NCBI RefSeq assembly: GCF_910592395.1 | Contig: NC_088315.1 | Location: 11,474,501 to 11,538,500, forward strand | Direction of reading: 5' to 3' | Length of the DNA: 64,000 bases | From: Lineus longissimus | Lineage: Eukaryota; Nemertea; Pilidiophora; Heteronemertea; Lineidae | Part shown: piece by piece, positions 11,328 through 21,000 of the stretch | How positions within the stretch are numbered: the stretch's first letter is position 1 | Layout: each line of letters starts with the position of its first letter | The notes under the pieces: generated by a model | Told to the model about the DNA's origin: nothing | Databases searched by the model: none | The model's input: the letters and a program-made list of their open reading frames with translations, nothing else | Position numbers and translations under genes: made by a program

Positions 11328-12718
11328 ATGTATTATCCAATAGCAAATCAACATAAAAGTAAATTCACCTATGACTTCTTTAATTTAGAAGTAACTGTTA
11401 ATACTAATAACTTCTTCCGCCTACAAGAAACTAAGATAACACCTGGGTTTTTGAGCCTGAAAAATAAGAAAGACTGTCTGCTACTGGAAAAGAATCCATT
11501 ATCGTTTTACCAGAACCAATTTAACATGGCTGTTTGGTTTGCTACAACAGGTTGTGGTATTTCAATAGACGATCACTTGAATCACAGTGACCCATTGTTA
11601 AGGTCAATTTACAGGTTTCATGTTTACTATCAAATATTGAAGATCATGAAGAATCTAGAGATACCAATTCCAGGTGAAAGTGATTTTAATGAGACAAACA
11701 ATAACATTAACCGTAGGAAACTAGGAGGGTTATTGAGTGAATTTGGTTTAAAAGACGAGTACGATTTCTCGGTGTTTGAAAGTAACGGTGGTTGGAGGTC
11801 ATGGAGTGTACCGGATTACAACCCGAACATAACTGATCCCGGATATTACATCAATGATTCTAAAATCAATTTCTTCCTCATGCAAGTTCATGAAAATAGA
11901 ATGCCACCGATGTTCAGTAAAGACTGGGATGCTGGAATGGCTAATTTCAAATATCCAGATATTTTCATCAAGGATCATGTCAGGAGACACAAGAATGTAT
12001 TTGATGTAATTACACAAAATGAATGTCAAACCTATCAACAATTCATGATATTTAAATCAAATGGTTTCTCTAATCCTGGAATAGAGAGGTTGAATGATAC
12101 AATAAGAACATATGTTTACTGTATTCTGGGTGCTCAGGCATTGACCAGAACACCAATAATTGAGTACCGGGTACTGAATTGGATGCACAGAAGGAATTTA
12201 ACAAACTATTAAAGGATTCGATTAATCAACATCCTGATATTCCCACTTCAATTCAAAGATATCAAAAAGCAGTGAGTGACACTCATACAAGACTAGATTA
12301 TGTAATAGCACCAGGATTGTATGTCATAGAATCAAATATGGTACTCGTTATTGGTAAGCTGGATAACTTCAATAATAACATTTTAATAGCACCAAAAAAT
12401 GCTAAACCCGGTAAGAATGACATTAACCACAAAAAGACCTTACCATCACCACTGATGGAAGGAAATAGTTCTAAGAAAATAAGAGTTAAGAGTAGTGTTG
12501 GTACTGTCAAGACGGACTTCGTCCTGAGAGCAAAGCTCGAGACCAGTCATAAACCAAAGAGTAATGTTGATACACCAAAAACAACTGAAACCTCAAAGAA
12601 TACTCCTACTACTACTAAACTTGACACCAAAGTTGAGAAGGTGGATGATACTCATGAAACAATTAAATTCATGCTTTACTCAGTTGTTGGTACATTGATT
12701 GTTTTTATGGTTAGATAA
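11328..12718 (+). pseudogene. Conserved P1 protein A (virion-gene candidate, C-terminal membrane anchor), one frameshift
   Basis: Two overlapping frames (11328-12212 and 12179-12718) together match the single P2 protein read from 57077, so one base was gained or lost at about 12165-12180, before the conserved LDA.KEF segment. Conserved features are NPLSFYQNQFNMAVWFATTG, YINDSKINFFLMQVHENRMP, IRTYVYCILGAQALTRTPI and a hydrophobic tail (IKFMLYSVVGTLIVFMV). P3 has a diverged copy at 39342-40602. It starts in the TTAAATG motif. I do not recognise the family beyond its presence in all three elements. A double-hairpin repeat is inserted in its Ser/Thr/Lys-rich linker. Confidence 0.75.
12513..12540 (-). 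repeat. Double-hairpin element, coding, in frame
   Basis: Inverse orientation: GGAC-TTC-GTCC, TGA, GAGC-AAA-GCTC. Read as DFVLRAKLE in protein A. The first loop of the consensus (ATA) is AAA here, which avoids a TAG in this frame. Confidence 0.85.
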
Positions 12719-12728
12719 ATAAGTAATT

Positions 12729-14246
12729 ATGGCTGAAGGAGGTGAAAATTATGAAATGGATGATTACGATTCACAATCATCATCATCATCAGGAACTTTT
12801 GAACAAATTCTAGAAATGAGAAAGAATCTCCCTTATCCAGATGACGGCACAACATACAACACAGGAGGTGAATATATCCAAATGGATGAGATAGATCCTA
12901 ATACAGGTGAAACCAATAGAACTTTTCAAGATGACGGCACAACATACAACACAGGAGGTGGAAATCTTACTACTGAAACTTCATTCACTACACCTCCAGA
13001 AAGAGTAAGAGGTATTGTCCCTGAATTGATGGAAAAGGAGTTAAGTTATGATACAATAGAGGATAAACTTGATACAGCATTGGGAGGATCAAACTGGAAT
13101 TATGACAAGAAAAAATTGAGTAATCTTTCACCACACATTAGTTACAATGGAAACAAACTTTATTACAATCCGAGAAATTCTGAATTTGATTTGATAAAAG
13201 ATAAACGAGGAAACAAAAATTTATTTGAATATCCTGATAAAAATGGAGAAAAGATAAAGTTTATTCCTTTAACTAAGGATAATGGAAGCTTCTATGCTGA
13301 AGGCACATTAAAGACTAAGTTTGGTACTAGATTTGCTGACATGATTAAAGATATGATTGCACCTGACCCACCAGTAAGTCAACCTACATTAGTAACCCCT
13401 GAAACACAGGCAGTAATTAATGAGGTAAACAGTTCAAACAAACCAATAGATAAACTGATAGATTCTAATGATGATGAACTTAAAACACTGGGTTTTACTG
13501 AATCTGCCTTGAGAGAACTTAGAGGGTTAAAACAGGCTGGTGATAAACTAGCTGCAGTAAAGAGGGATAAGGACATGCAAATAGAGGAATTAGAAAAAAA
13601 AATTCATGATTTAACAAGAGACTATGTAAAGTCTGTAGAAGAAGATACTGAAGATAAAGGAGAGTTGAAAAAGCAAATAGATGAACTAAATGACAAATTG
13701 CATGAGGAACAGTCAAAGGTATGGAGGTTAGACAATGACAGGGAGTCACAAACTAGAAGAATTAAACGTTTAATTGTTGATGTTCTAAAGAAACCAGATT
13801 CAACTATTCCTCTGAAGGACAGAATAAAGTTACTTTTTAAGACGTATGGTGTAACCATTAGCGCCATAATAACAGCTGTTGTAATGACATTTACAACTCT
13901 AGGTCTTAGTATCAGTAGTGCTTTAAGTGGTGCCACTAAATCTGTAAAACCAACTCCAGGACCAGACCCAACTCCAGGACCAGACCCAACTCCAGGACCT
14001 ACACCAGAACCTGGACCAGGACCAAAACCATCAATACCAGATAAAGTAAAAGAAGGTCTCAAGAAGTTTGCTGAATGGCTAAAAGAACTAGCCAAGAAAT
14101 CAGCTGCGGCTTTACCGGGAATCATCGGTTCTATCGTATCATTTCTCCTGAAAACAATTGGTGCAGTTGTTGGCTTTCTAGCCGAACATCTGATCATAGC
14201 AGTTATTGCTATTGTTAGTTCCATAATTTATGGTTTAAAGCCTTAA
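12729..14246 (+). CDS. Conserved coiled-coil membrane protein (505 aa)
   Basis: Acidic, Ser-rich N-terminus with a duplicated DDGTTYNTGG motif. Then come a middle domain, a coiled coil at about residues 270-345 (QIEELEKKIHDL...), a hydrophobic segment (VTISAIITAVVMTFTTLGLS), a Pro-Gly-Pro-Asp repeat hinge, and a conserved amphipathic/hydrophobic C-terminus (FAEWLKELAKKSAAALPGII then FLAEHLIIAVIAIV). Homologues: P2 54182-55691 (broken) and P3 42926-44338. The C-terminal module is the best conserved part. A virion protein that disrupts or spans membranes is a reasonable inference; no named family is recognised. It follows protein A by 10 bases. Confidence 0.75.
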   Translation: MAEGGENYEMDDYDSQSSSSSGTFEQILEMRKNLPYPDDGTTYNTGGEYIQMDEIDPNTGETNRTFQDDGTTYNTGGGNLTTETSFTTPPERVRGIVPELMEKELSYDTIEDKLDTALGGSNWNYDKKKLSNLSPHISYNGNKLYYNPRNSEFDLIKDKRGNKNLFEYPDKNGEKIKFIPLTKDNGSFYAEGTLKTKFGTRFADMIKDMIAPDPPVSQPTLVTPETQAVINEVNSSNKPIDKLIDSNDDELKTLGFTESALRELRGLKQAGDKLAAVKRDKDMQIEELEKKIHDLTRDYVKSVEEDTEDKGELKKQIDELNDKLHEEQSKVWRLDNDRESQTRRIKRLIVDVLKKPDSTIPLKDRIKLLFKTYGVTISAIITAVVMTFTTLGLSISSALSGATKSVKPTPGPDPTPGPDPTPGPTPEPGPGPKPSIPDKVKEGLKKFAEWLKELAKKSAAALPGIIGSIVSFLLKTIGAVVGFLAEHLIIAVIAIVSSIIYGLKP

Positions 14247-14331
14247 AATCACGTAAAACAGTAAAAAAACATAAAAGGTCTTAGGTGAACTTCTATCAAA
14301 ACAATGTTTAAAAAATAATTATTATGTAAAT

Positions 14332-15438
14332 ATGAATAAATACATCTCATTAAAAGACTATTTTAGTAAATCTAGCAATGAAAATCTTACTGGATTCCTT
14401 TGTCCTAGGGTTATGGATCGAGCTATGCTCTCAGGACGAAGTCCGACTAGGACAAAGTCCAGAGAGCTCTGCTCGACTGAGACAGGCAAAGTAGTCCTGC
14501 CAAGAATGAAAGAATATGACGTCAGTACCAACACTAATGCCCAATTCTGCCGTAATTGTAAAAGGTGGACCCTTTTTGAGTATAAAAAAAACTTGAATTC
14601 AGCAAGGTACGCAGCTAAAACTGTGAGGTATCAATTCTGCACCAATTGCAATTCGACTACTTACGACGATGATTTTAAAACTCTTGAGATCAATATTGAC
14701 AACAAGACACGTTACTTTGACAGTATTCTAAGGAAACTTGGATGGAGTCGGCTGTCCGAATCGGCAGTTAAGTATTTAAAGGACTTTGTGGAAGGGTATT
14801 TACAGTGCTACTTTTCAAGTCACAGAAAATGTCTTAGTAAGCAGAGATATGAAAATACTCTTCAGTCAGCCCTAAAAATGGGTATTAACACTCTCCCCTC
14901 TAAGTTATGTAACCAAGGGTTACATAGTGAAGCCATGCTTTTTAAATTTCACTGTGGGGAATATGATTGGTTTCTTGCCATTGAATTTATTAACAGGGCA
15001 ATTGGTAAACCGCAATTAACCGATGAGAATATCACTGACCTTAGACTAGTGTACTATGCTTTCCTTAGATTTCTGCATTACTGTGGTGTCAAGGTCACCA
15101 TTAACTACAAGGTATTTTTACACCAAGCCTTTAAAACGCTGAAAATTGATTATGTAATATTTACACCTTTTTTAACCAACAAGGAGCGAGTAAATGATTT
15201 GGAGAGAATATGGTATGATTTCACTCAAAGTATTTTCTTCCAGAATTACAAGGTTGAGAAGGAATATGACCAGGATATTGACAAGCAGTTTGACGTTTTA
15301 CTGAGTGCCAGTGCAGGTCGAGACATTAACTGCATCAGTAATATTAAGTTTACACCAGCCGGACTTCGTCCTGAGAGCACAGCTCGAGCCGGACTTCGTC
15401 CTGAGAGCATAGCTCGATCTAGTGTTAAGATGCAATAA
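14332..15438 (+). CDS. Unrecognised P1 protein with two CxxC pairs (368 aa)
   Basis: Two zinc-binding pairs (QFCRNCKRW, QFCTNCNSTTY) at about residues 74-112, then a mostly helical-looking domain rich in aromatic residues (SAVKYLKDFVEGYLQCYF, LVYYAFLRFLHYCGV). No family recognised and no clear homologue in P2 or P3. The N-terminal region carries a mirrored composite double-hairpin element and the C-terminus ends in two tandem ones, so about 40 of its residues are encoded by repeats. Confidence 0.7.
   Translation: MNKYISLKDYFSKSSNENLTGFLCPRVMDRAMLSGRSPTRTKSRELCSTETGKVVLPRMKEYDVSTNTNAQFCRNCKRWTLFEYKKNLNSARYAAKTVRYQFCTNCNSTTYDDDFKTLEINIDNKTRYFDSILRKLGWSRLSESAVKYLKDFVEGYLQCYFSSHRKCLSKQRYENTLQSALKMGINTLPSKLCNQGLHSEAMLFKFHCGEYDWFLAIEFINRAIGKPQLTDENITDLRLVYYAFLRFLHYCGVKVTINYKVFLHQAFKTLKIDYVIFTPFLTNKERVNDLERIWYDFTQSIFFQNYKVEKEYDQDIDKQFDVLLSASAGRDINCISNIKFTPAGLRPESTARAGLRPESIARSSVKMQ
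14418..14476 (+). repeat. Composite (mirrored) double-hairpin element
   Basis: 59 bp with four hairpins in a row: GAGC-TAT-GCTC, TCA, GGAC-GAA-GTCC, GACTA, GGAC-AAA-GTCC, AGA, GAGC-TCT-GCTC. The second half is the first half inverted in order. In frame in the 368-aa gene (RAMLSGRSPTRTKSRELCST). Confidence 0.9.
15360..15417 (-). repeat. Two tandem double-hairpin elements
   Basis: Inverse-orientation copies at 15360-15387 and 15390-15417, exactly 30 bp apart, read as AGLRPES.ARAGLRPESIAR at the protein's C-terminus. The 30-bp spacing defines the unit length. Confidence 0.9.
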
Positions 15439-15489
15439 AGTTGTGAAAACAGCATTTTGCACTTAACAGTCATTTTTCCATAATTTTAA

Positions 15490-16311
15490 ATGAATAATCA
15501 GCAAATGAATAGTCAGACATCTGCAGTGATTGAACAACAGATGAAACAGATTGGTGTTATGAGTCCTGAGAGCTTAGCTCGAGTTGGGGCTTCTAACCAA
15601 CATAACACTGGTAGTTACCAACAAAACAGAACTAACTTTCAACAGAACTGCTCTACAAATCAACAAGTTTCAAACAAGCAGTTGAATAGTTCAAATTTAG
15701 TTAATCCTAGTCAAGGAATAGTTAATCCCAGTCAAGGAATAGTCAATTCTAGTTGCCAACTAGGCTCAACTAGCAATCAACAAAATTTGAACTATTTGAC
15801 TGATAGTGGCCTTAAAGCCAAACAAGACTTAGAGATTCTAGTTGCAACTGGTAAAAGCAAGGATTTCCTTAATAAACAAATAACTTTTAATGACTTAGAT
15901 AATATGACTGAAAAAGAAATCTTAAAACACCATAGAATGTATGAAACAAAGATGGCTGCCAGACTTAATGATTCTTTGGGTAAGACAGTAATTAAAGCTT
16001 ACACTAAATTATCAAGGTGGTTATTACCAATAGATGATGAGGATGATCTTTACCATGATCTTAGAAATGATTATTTGATAACTAACGAGTTGGATAAATG
16101 GCTTGGATGGTTGAGTTTGAGAATGGGTGCACTAACTGCACTTGCTTCAACAACACTTATTACTTTAGGTCATTGTCATGAGGAATCATCTATGAATACA
16201 TCGAGTATGACTGCATCAAATATGAATACACCAAATATGACTGTCTCTGAATGTGACAAATCAATAGATGAAAGTCTAGATATCACAGGTAGTGATGATA
16301 AAGAAGACTAA
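15490..16311 (+). CDS. Gln/Asn-rich conserved Polinton protein (273 aa)
   Basis: N-terminal 110 residues are Gln/Asn/Ser-rich with a repeated NPSQGIVN. The C-terminal part (KEILKHHRMYETKMAARLND..., LDKWLGWLSLRMGALTALAS) aligns with the P3 protein at 48376-48783 (NLKKMYNEYQTRYN..., QLGYYMNSTLLAAGSIAA). That gives a conserved domain of about 100 residues ending in a hydrophobic stretch. Family and role unknown. Start ATG lies in TTTTAAATG. A half double-hairpin unit encodes ESLARVG near residue 30. Confidence 0.7.
   Translation: MNNQQMNSQTSAVIEQQMKQIGVMSPESLARVGASNQHNTGSYQQNRTNFQQNCSTNQQVSNKQLNSSNLVNPSQGIVNPSQGIVNSSCQLGSTSNQQNLNYLTDSGLKAKQDLEILVATGKSKDFLNKQITFNDLDNMTEKEILKHHRMYETKMAARLNDSLGKTVIKAYTKLSRWLLPIDDEDDLYHDLRNDYLITNELDKWLGWLSLRMGALTALASTTLITLGHCHEESSMNTSSMTASNMNTPNMTVSECDKSIDESLDITGSDDKED
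15563..15582 (-). repeat. Half double-hairpin element
   Basis: GTCC, TGA, GAGC-TTA-GCTC, GA; the outer GGAC arm is replaced. In frame in the Gln-rich gene. Confidence 0.7.
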
Positions 16312-16324
16312 ATTAACCTGGTTA

Positions 16325-16339
16325 TGAGAACATAGTTCG
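16325..16339 (-). repeat. Half double-hairpin element, intergenic
   Basis: TGA, GAAC-ATA-GTTC, GA: one hairpin with a covaried stem (A-T for G-C at the second pair). Confidence 0.65.
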
Positions 16340-16359
16340 AATTAATTTGAGCAAGATAA

Positions 16360-16926
16360 ATGGAACTTGAAACTGTAACTGATACTACTCGAGATATGCT
16401 CTCAGGACAAAGTCCGACTAGGACTACGTCCAGAGAACAAAGTTCGACTAAAGTTTCAGTGTCTAAGAAACCTCGATCAGAGAAACAATTAGCATGGTCT
16501 AGAGAACTGGGTAGAAGATCTAAGGAATTTAAGAGGATAAAAAAGGATAAGACGACATTTAAAGTACAGGACTCCTCACCAAACAACAGAGTTGTGGAAA
16601 AGGAGGAAGAAGAATTAGAGGAAGAAGAACCACAATCTCAAAATACTGATGTATCACTGCGTGAATCTAGTAGTAATACTTATGTCTATGTACTAGGTTT
16701 AGGTGCCGTTATTTTAGCAGCATTCATTATGTTTAAGAAACTTCCTAAAAAAGTAAGTAAAGAGCAGCGATCAGGCTTGAATCGAACTTTGTTCTCGGGA
16801 CTTTGTCCTAATCGAGCTATGCTCTCAGGACAAAGTCCGAATGAAGCAGTCATGAAGGGATCAATTAACCCTCTTGTTAAACCTGTAGTTAAAGAGAAGA
16901 AATGTACTATTCCTTTAATGGAATGA
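16360..16926 (+). CDS. Conserved single-TM protein (188 aa)
   Basis: Core motif KQLAWSRELGRRSKEFKRIKK, then an acidic stretch and one membrane segment (YVYVLGLGAVILAAFIMF) with a basic end. The P3 homologue at 45176-45484 has KKVAWGKKLGEMNKNRKKIK and one TM segment in the same arrangement. Start in TAAATG. The N-terminal 30 residues and about 20 near the C-terminus come from composite double-hairpin elements, which the P3 version lacks. Function unknown; a small virion or assembly membrane protein is possible. Confidence 0.75.
   Translation: MELETVTDTTRDMLSGQSPTRTTSREQSSTKVSVSKKPRSEKQLAWSRELGRRSKEFKRIKKDKTTFKVQDSSPNNRVVEKEEEELEEEEPQSQNTDVSLRESSSNTYVYVLGLGAVILAAFIMFKKLPKKVSKEQRSGLNRTLFSGLCPNRAMLSGQSPNEAVMKGSINPLVKPVVKEKKCTIPLME
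16389..16447 (+). repeat. Composite double-hairpin element with covaried stem
   Basis: Same four-hairpin plan as 14418-14476. The last stem is GAAC-AAA-GTTC instead of GAGC/GCTC, so both arms changed together; loops vary freely. In frame in the 188-aa gene. Confidence 0.9.
16782..16840 (+). repeat. Two tandem double-hairpin elements
   Basis: Copies starting at 16782 and 16812, 30 bp apart. The first has GAAC-TTT-GTTC and GGAC-TTT-GTCC, the second GAGC-TAT-GCTC and GGAC-AAA-GTCC. In frame. Confidence 0.9.
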
Positions 16927-17920
16927 TCTCATCAGGTGGTCGAGCAGAGCTCTCAGGACGAAGTCCGTCTAGGACAAAGGCCAGAGAGCAGAGCTCGATT
17001 CTTAACTCTAAAGAAACCTCTGTTCCTCTGAAATTAACTAGCTTACCATTCTCATCAGTGATTTCGAATTTTATGTGATTAGTACACTTATTTATCGTTT
17101 TCTTACAATTCGGTTCGTATCGCTGCATTATTATTTGGTCACTATCTTCTACAGGTATGATGCAGAAAATGTTAGATGGTTTATTGTTGTAGAGGGTCTT
17201 AGCTTTGTCAACCAAATTAGCTTGCAGGAATAGATATTTCCTGTAAAAGTTGAGTGGTCTTGTGGAGTAGTATTTTCCTTTCTTGGTGAATTTAGTTTGC
17301 TTAAAGCCAAACCACTCATTCACCACTGTGAGCTGTTTTTCTATCACCTCTCTTATGGTTTTGCTTATTTGAAAACCTTCTGTGTTTCTCTCAATCTTGA
17401 TTTTTTCATTTTTATCTAACTTGTCTACTTTCAGAGGGTACTCTTTATCCTCTGTAAGTTCAAGGGTTATGTAATTATTGTTATCACAGTAAATTTTCAC
17501 ATGGCTTATTCCAATTTCTTTTATGTATTTTTGCCATACCTCACAAAACTCACTTAAACTAAAATGTCGAGAGTATGGAAATGTGTATTGAGTAATGGTG
17601 TCTTTAGTTGTGGTAGATTCATTTTCCAAATGCCGTTCGCAAATTTTCATGACTTCCTTTTCAAGTGTATCTGTTTCAAGTCCAGGAGCAAATAATGTCC
17701 TACACCATAATTGTTTATCTAAGGGCTCATGTTTTGTAATTCTGGTTATTTCGACTAGAAATGAGAAAATCCTTACTCCCTCTGGTAGAAAATCACCTGT
17801 CCACCATGAATTGTAAAAGGTTATCGATTTCAAAGTAATGGATTTTATGTCTAATTGGTCTGTTAAGTAGTACTCAAATTTGGCTTCATTACATTCTTGT
17901 TCATTGATTATGAAGTCCAT
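16907..17920 (-). CDS. Possible second capsid-type protein (337 aa)
   Basis: No family firmly recognised. Its C-terminal segment (FEITDENGKLVNFRGTEVSL) resembles the C-terminus of the PX-like minor capsid protein of the same element (NIRLTDEKGDIIDLNGHNVQ), the pattern of a late beta strand pair. Combined with a beta-rich looking body, this suggests a penton- or fibre-like structural protein (inference). Its last 25 residues come from a composite double-hairpin element. It converges with, and overlaps by 20 bases, the 188-aa gene. No counterpart was noted in P2 or P3. Confidence 0.6.
   Translation of the reverse strand: MDFIINEQECNEAKFEYYLTDQLDIKSITLKSITFYNSWWTGDFLPEGVRIFSFLVEITRITKHEPLDKQLWCRTLFAPGLETDTLEKEVMKICERHLENESTTTKDTITQYTFPYSRHFSLSEFCEVWQKYIKEIGISHVKIYCDNNNYITLELTEDKEYPLKVDKLDKNEKIKIERNTEGFQISKTIREVIEKQLTVVNEWFGFKQTKFTKKGKYYSTRPLNFYRKYLFLQANLVDKAKTLYNNKPSNIFCIIPVEDSDQIIMQRYEPNCKKTINKCTNHIKFEITDENGKLVNFRGTEVSLELRIELCSLAFVLDGLRPESSARPPDEIIPLKE
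16940..16998 (+). repeat. Composite double-hairpin element
   Basis: GAGC-AGA-GCTC, TCA, GGAC-GAA-GTCC, GTCTA, GGAC-AAA-GGCC, AGA, GAGC-AGA-GCTC. Forms the C-terminus of the minus-strand 337-aa gene, in frame. Confidence 0.9.
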
Positions 17921-18020
17921 TTCTATTTAATTCAAGAGATTTATTGAATTTAATAAATTTTAATCTAATAAATAGAAAATACTTTGCACTACATGTGACA
18001 AGTACATATCCTACAATAAT

Positions 18021-21000
18021 ATGGCTATTCACAGGAGAACCAAAGGTCACTTAAGTAAATTAAATCCGGATTATGTCCCTATTGCTCAACCCCGAGCCCA
18101 ATCACTGATCCCTAAAACTATGGATAAGAAACTTGCATTTGAGGAAAATGAGCTAGATGGCATAAAGAAAGTGAGTGGAATAGAAATAGTAAAACAATTT
18201 GGCAAGCCTGTAGTCACCATTAGTTTGAAGATTGACAGAGAAGCTAAACAAGTGTATGAATACAGAGATAAATTAGAGGAGGTATTATTTCAACTCAATG
18301 ATTACCATCACAAAATTAGCATATCAGTATTTGCTCAGTTTGATCGTCAGAGTGAAAGTGTAACACACCCCATACAGTCTCCAATGGAAAGCATAATTTC
18401 AAGGAACCAGGCAATTTATGCCATAACCAACCAGTTAAACTACATTAAGACACAGATTGAGGAAAGGTACTTTCAAGGGTCTGGACTTACTTTAAATAAA
18501 ATAGAGTCTTGTAACATGACCATCTGTTCTTACAAGAGGTGTAAAGGTGGTCATTACACTAAATTACCATTTAAAACAAAAGCAGTAATAAATGTGGAAT
18601 CAAATGACAATAAATGTTTTCTCTGGTCTTTATTCGCCGCTAAATATCTGAAAGAAAATCCAGAGACGGACTTTGTCCTGAGAGCAGAGCTCGAGAGTAC
18701 ATTCAATATCACTACCGATATGCTACAAATGACTTCGTCACGAGAACAGAGTTCGAAAACTACTGATATCAAAATCAAATCATTTCCTGTATGTATTCAA
18801 AAGGATATCCCTAAGATAGAGAGTGATAATAATCTCAAAATTAATGTGTTCAAGTTAGAGAACGAATCGGCTAAGAGCACCTGTGAGGCAAAACTAGAAC
18901 CTCTCTACCTGTCCAAGAATTATGATGATGATGATGTCATTGATCTGCTCTATTTCAAGGACCATTTCATGTACATAAGAGACATCAATCTTTTCTTCAG
19001 GACACTAGCTCATAGAGTGTATCTTTGCAGGAGATGCATGAATTACTTTTACAGGAAGTCAACACTAGATAAACATAAAAAGAAATGTGGAGAACACGAT
19101 TACTGTAAGATTACTTTGCCTCCACCTAACAGTAAATGGTCACAAATTAAATTTGAAAAACACTCATTCAAAAATAGAGTTCCGTTTGTGATCTATGCTG
19201 ATTTCGAAGCGATAAGCGAACCTTGTTCTTCTGCCGAAGGCAACATACCAGTAGTATCAGTAGAGCCACCTATGATGAAAGAACCGAGTTCAAAGAAACT
19301 TTTTAAACAAAATGCATCAGCTGTTGGTGTTTATGTTCACTCAGACTACACACACCTTTACAGTAGCCAGTATGTGTCTCACAGGGGTGCTGATGTTGTA
19401 GATGTGTTCTGTAATTGGTTAATCAGGATGGAAGAACAATTCTCTAATTTATTGAACTGTAACTTTCCTCTAACAATGACAGATGAAGACTCGAGCTCTG
19501 CTCTCAGGACAAAGTCCGACTGGCATAAATATCAATTAGAAACACATTGTTACTATTGTAATCAACCTTTGGGATATGACAAGGTCAAGGATCATGATCA
19601 CTACTGTGGTAGATATCGAGGTGCTGCTCACAACTCGTGTAATTTGAATGAAAAGAAAGCTATGTTTGTTCCAGTGTTTTTTCACAATCTCAGTAATTAC
19701 GATTCTCACTTATTTATTAAAGAATTAATGAATAAGCTACCGAAGTACAAGAAACTGAAAATACTTGCCAAAACATCAGAGGAATACATTTCATTTCAGT
19801 TCGGTTGTTTCAGGTTTTTGGACTCGTACAGATTCCTGCAGTCCAGTTTAGACAACATAACCAAATCAATGTTGGATGATGATTTTAAAATTACCAGACA
19901 GCTGTTCCCAAATACCACTGACTTTAAGCTATTGAGGAAGAAGGGTTCAGTACCTTACTCTTTTTACACATCACATGAAAGCTACAATGTTACTTACCTA
20001 GAAAAGTCTATGTTTTTTGACGAATTGAAAAATGAAATGGCACCTGATTCTGCCTATGATGAGGCTAAGGTAATATGGGATCATTTCAAGATCAGGAATC
20101 ACGGTGAGTTCATTGACCTCTACCTCAAAACTGATGTGATCCTTTTAGCTGATTTATTTGAGAAATTCAGGGATGTCAATTTGAACTACTTTCAGATAGA
20201 TCCATGTCACTGTTACTCGGCACCAGGCCTAACCTGGCAAGCTGGTTTGAAGTACACAGGAATAAACCTAGAACTACTGACTGATACCAACATCTTACTT
20301 ACTTTTGAGAAAGCAATACGAGGTGGAATTTCGGGTGTTATGGGAACAAGACATGTCAAGGCAGATGAACACCACAAACTACTCTACGTAGACGCAAATA
20401 ATCTCTACGGCTGGTCCATGATGGAACCTCAACCCTATGGTAGTTTTGAAATGATAGATATTGATCCACTCGAGCTATGCTCTCAGGACAAAGTCCGACT
20501 AGGACAAAGTCCAGGGGGGAAAGCTCGACTTAACATGAATGTTATCAGTAAAGAGCAGATTATGGCAATTCCAAGTGATAGTGAAGTAGGCTACTTCTTA
20601 GAGGTTGATTTGGAGTATCCAGGAAATATTAAATTTAAGTCAAGGAACTTTCCATTCTGTCCCGAATCTCTCTTTATTGAAGATGATGAATTAAGTCCTT
20701 ACCAGAGAGAGTTACTGGGTGATGATAAAAGATCAAATGTAGAGAAACTCATACTAACACAAAAGGATAAAACTAATTACATAGTGCATTACAGAATGCT
20801 ACAATTTTACCTAAAGCACGGAATGGTACTTAAGAGGGTTCATTCAGTGATAAGCTTTAAACAATCAAAGTGGTTAGCACCATACATTGATTTTAACACT
20901 AAAAGACGTATGGACTCTAAGACTGATTTTGAGAAAGATTACTTTAAATTAATGAATAATGCGTTCTATGGAAAAACTTGTGAGAATGTAAGGAACAGGG

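Noticed and set aside
13622-14224. 200-aa minus-strand ORF opposite the coiled-coil gene
   Set aside because: Antisense shadow; conservation in P2 and P3 follows the plus-strand protein.
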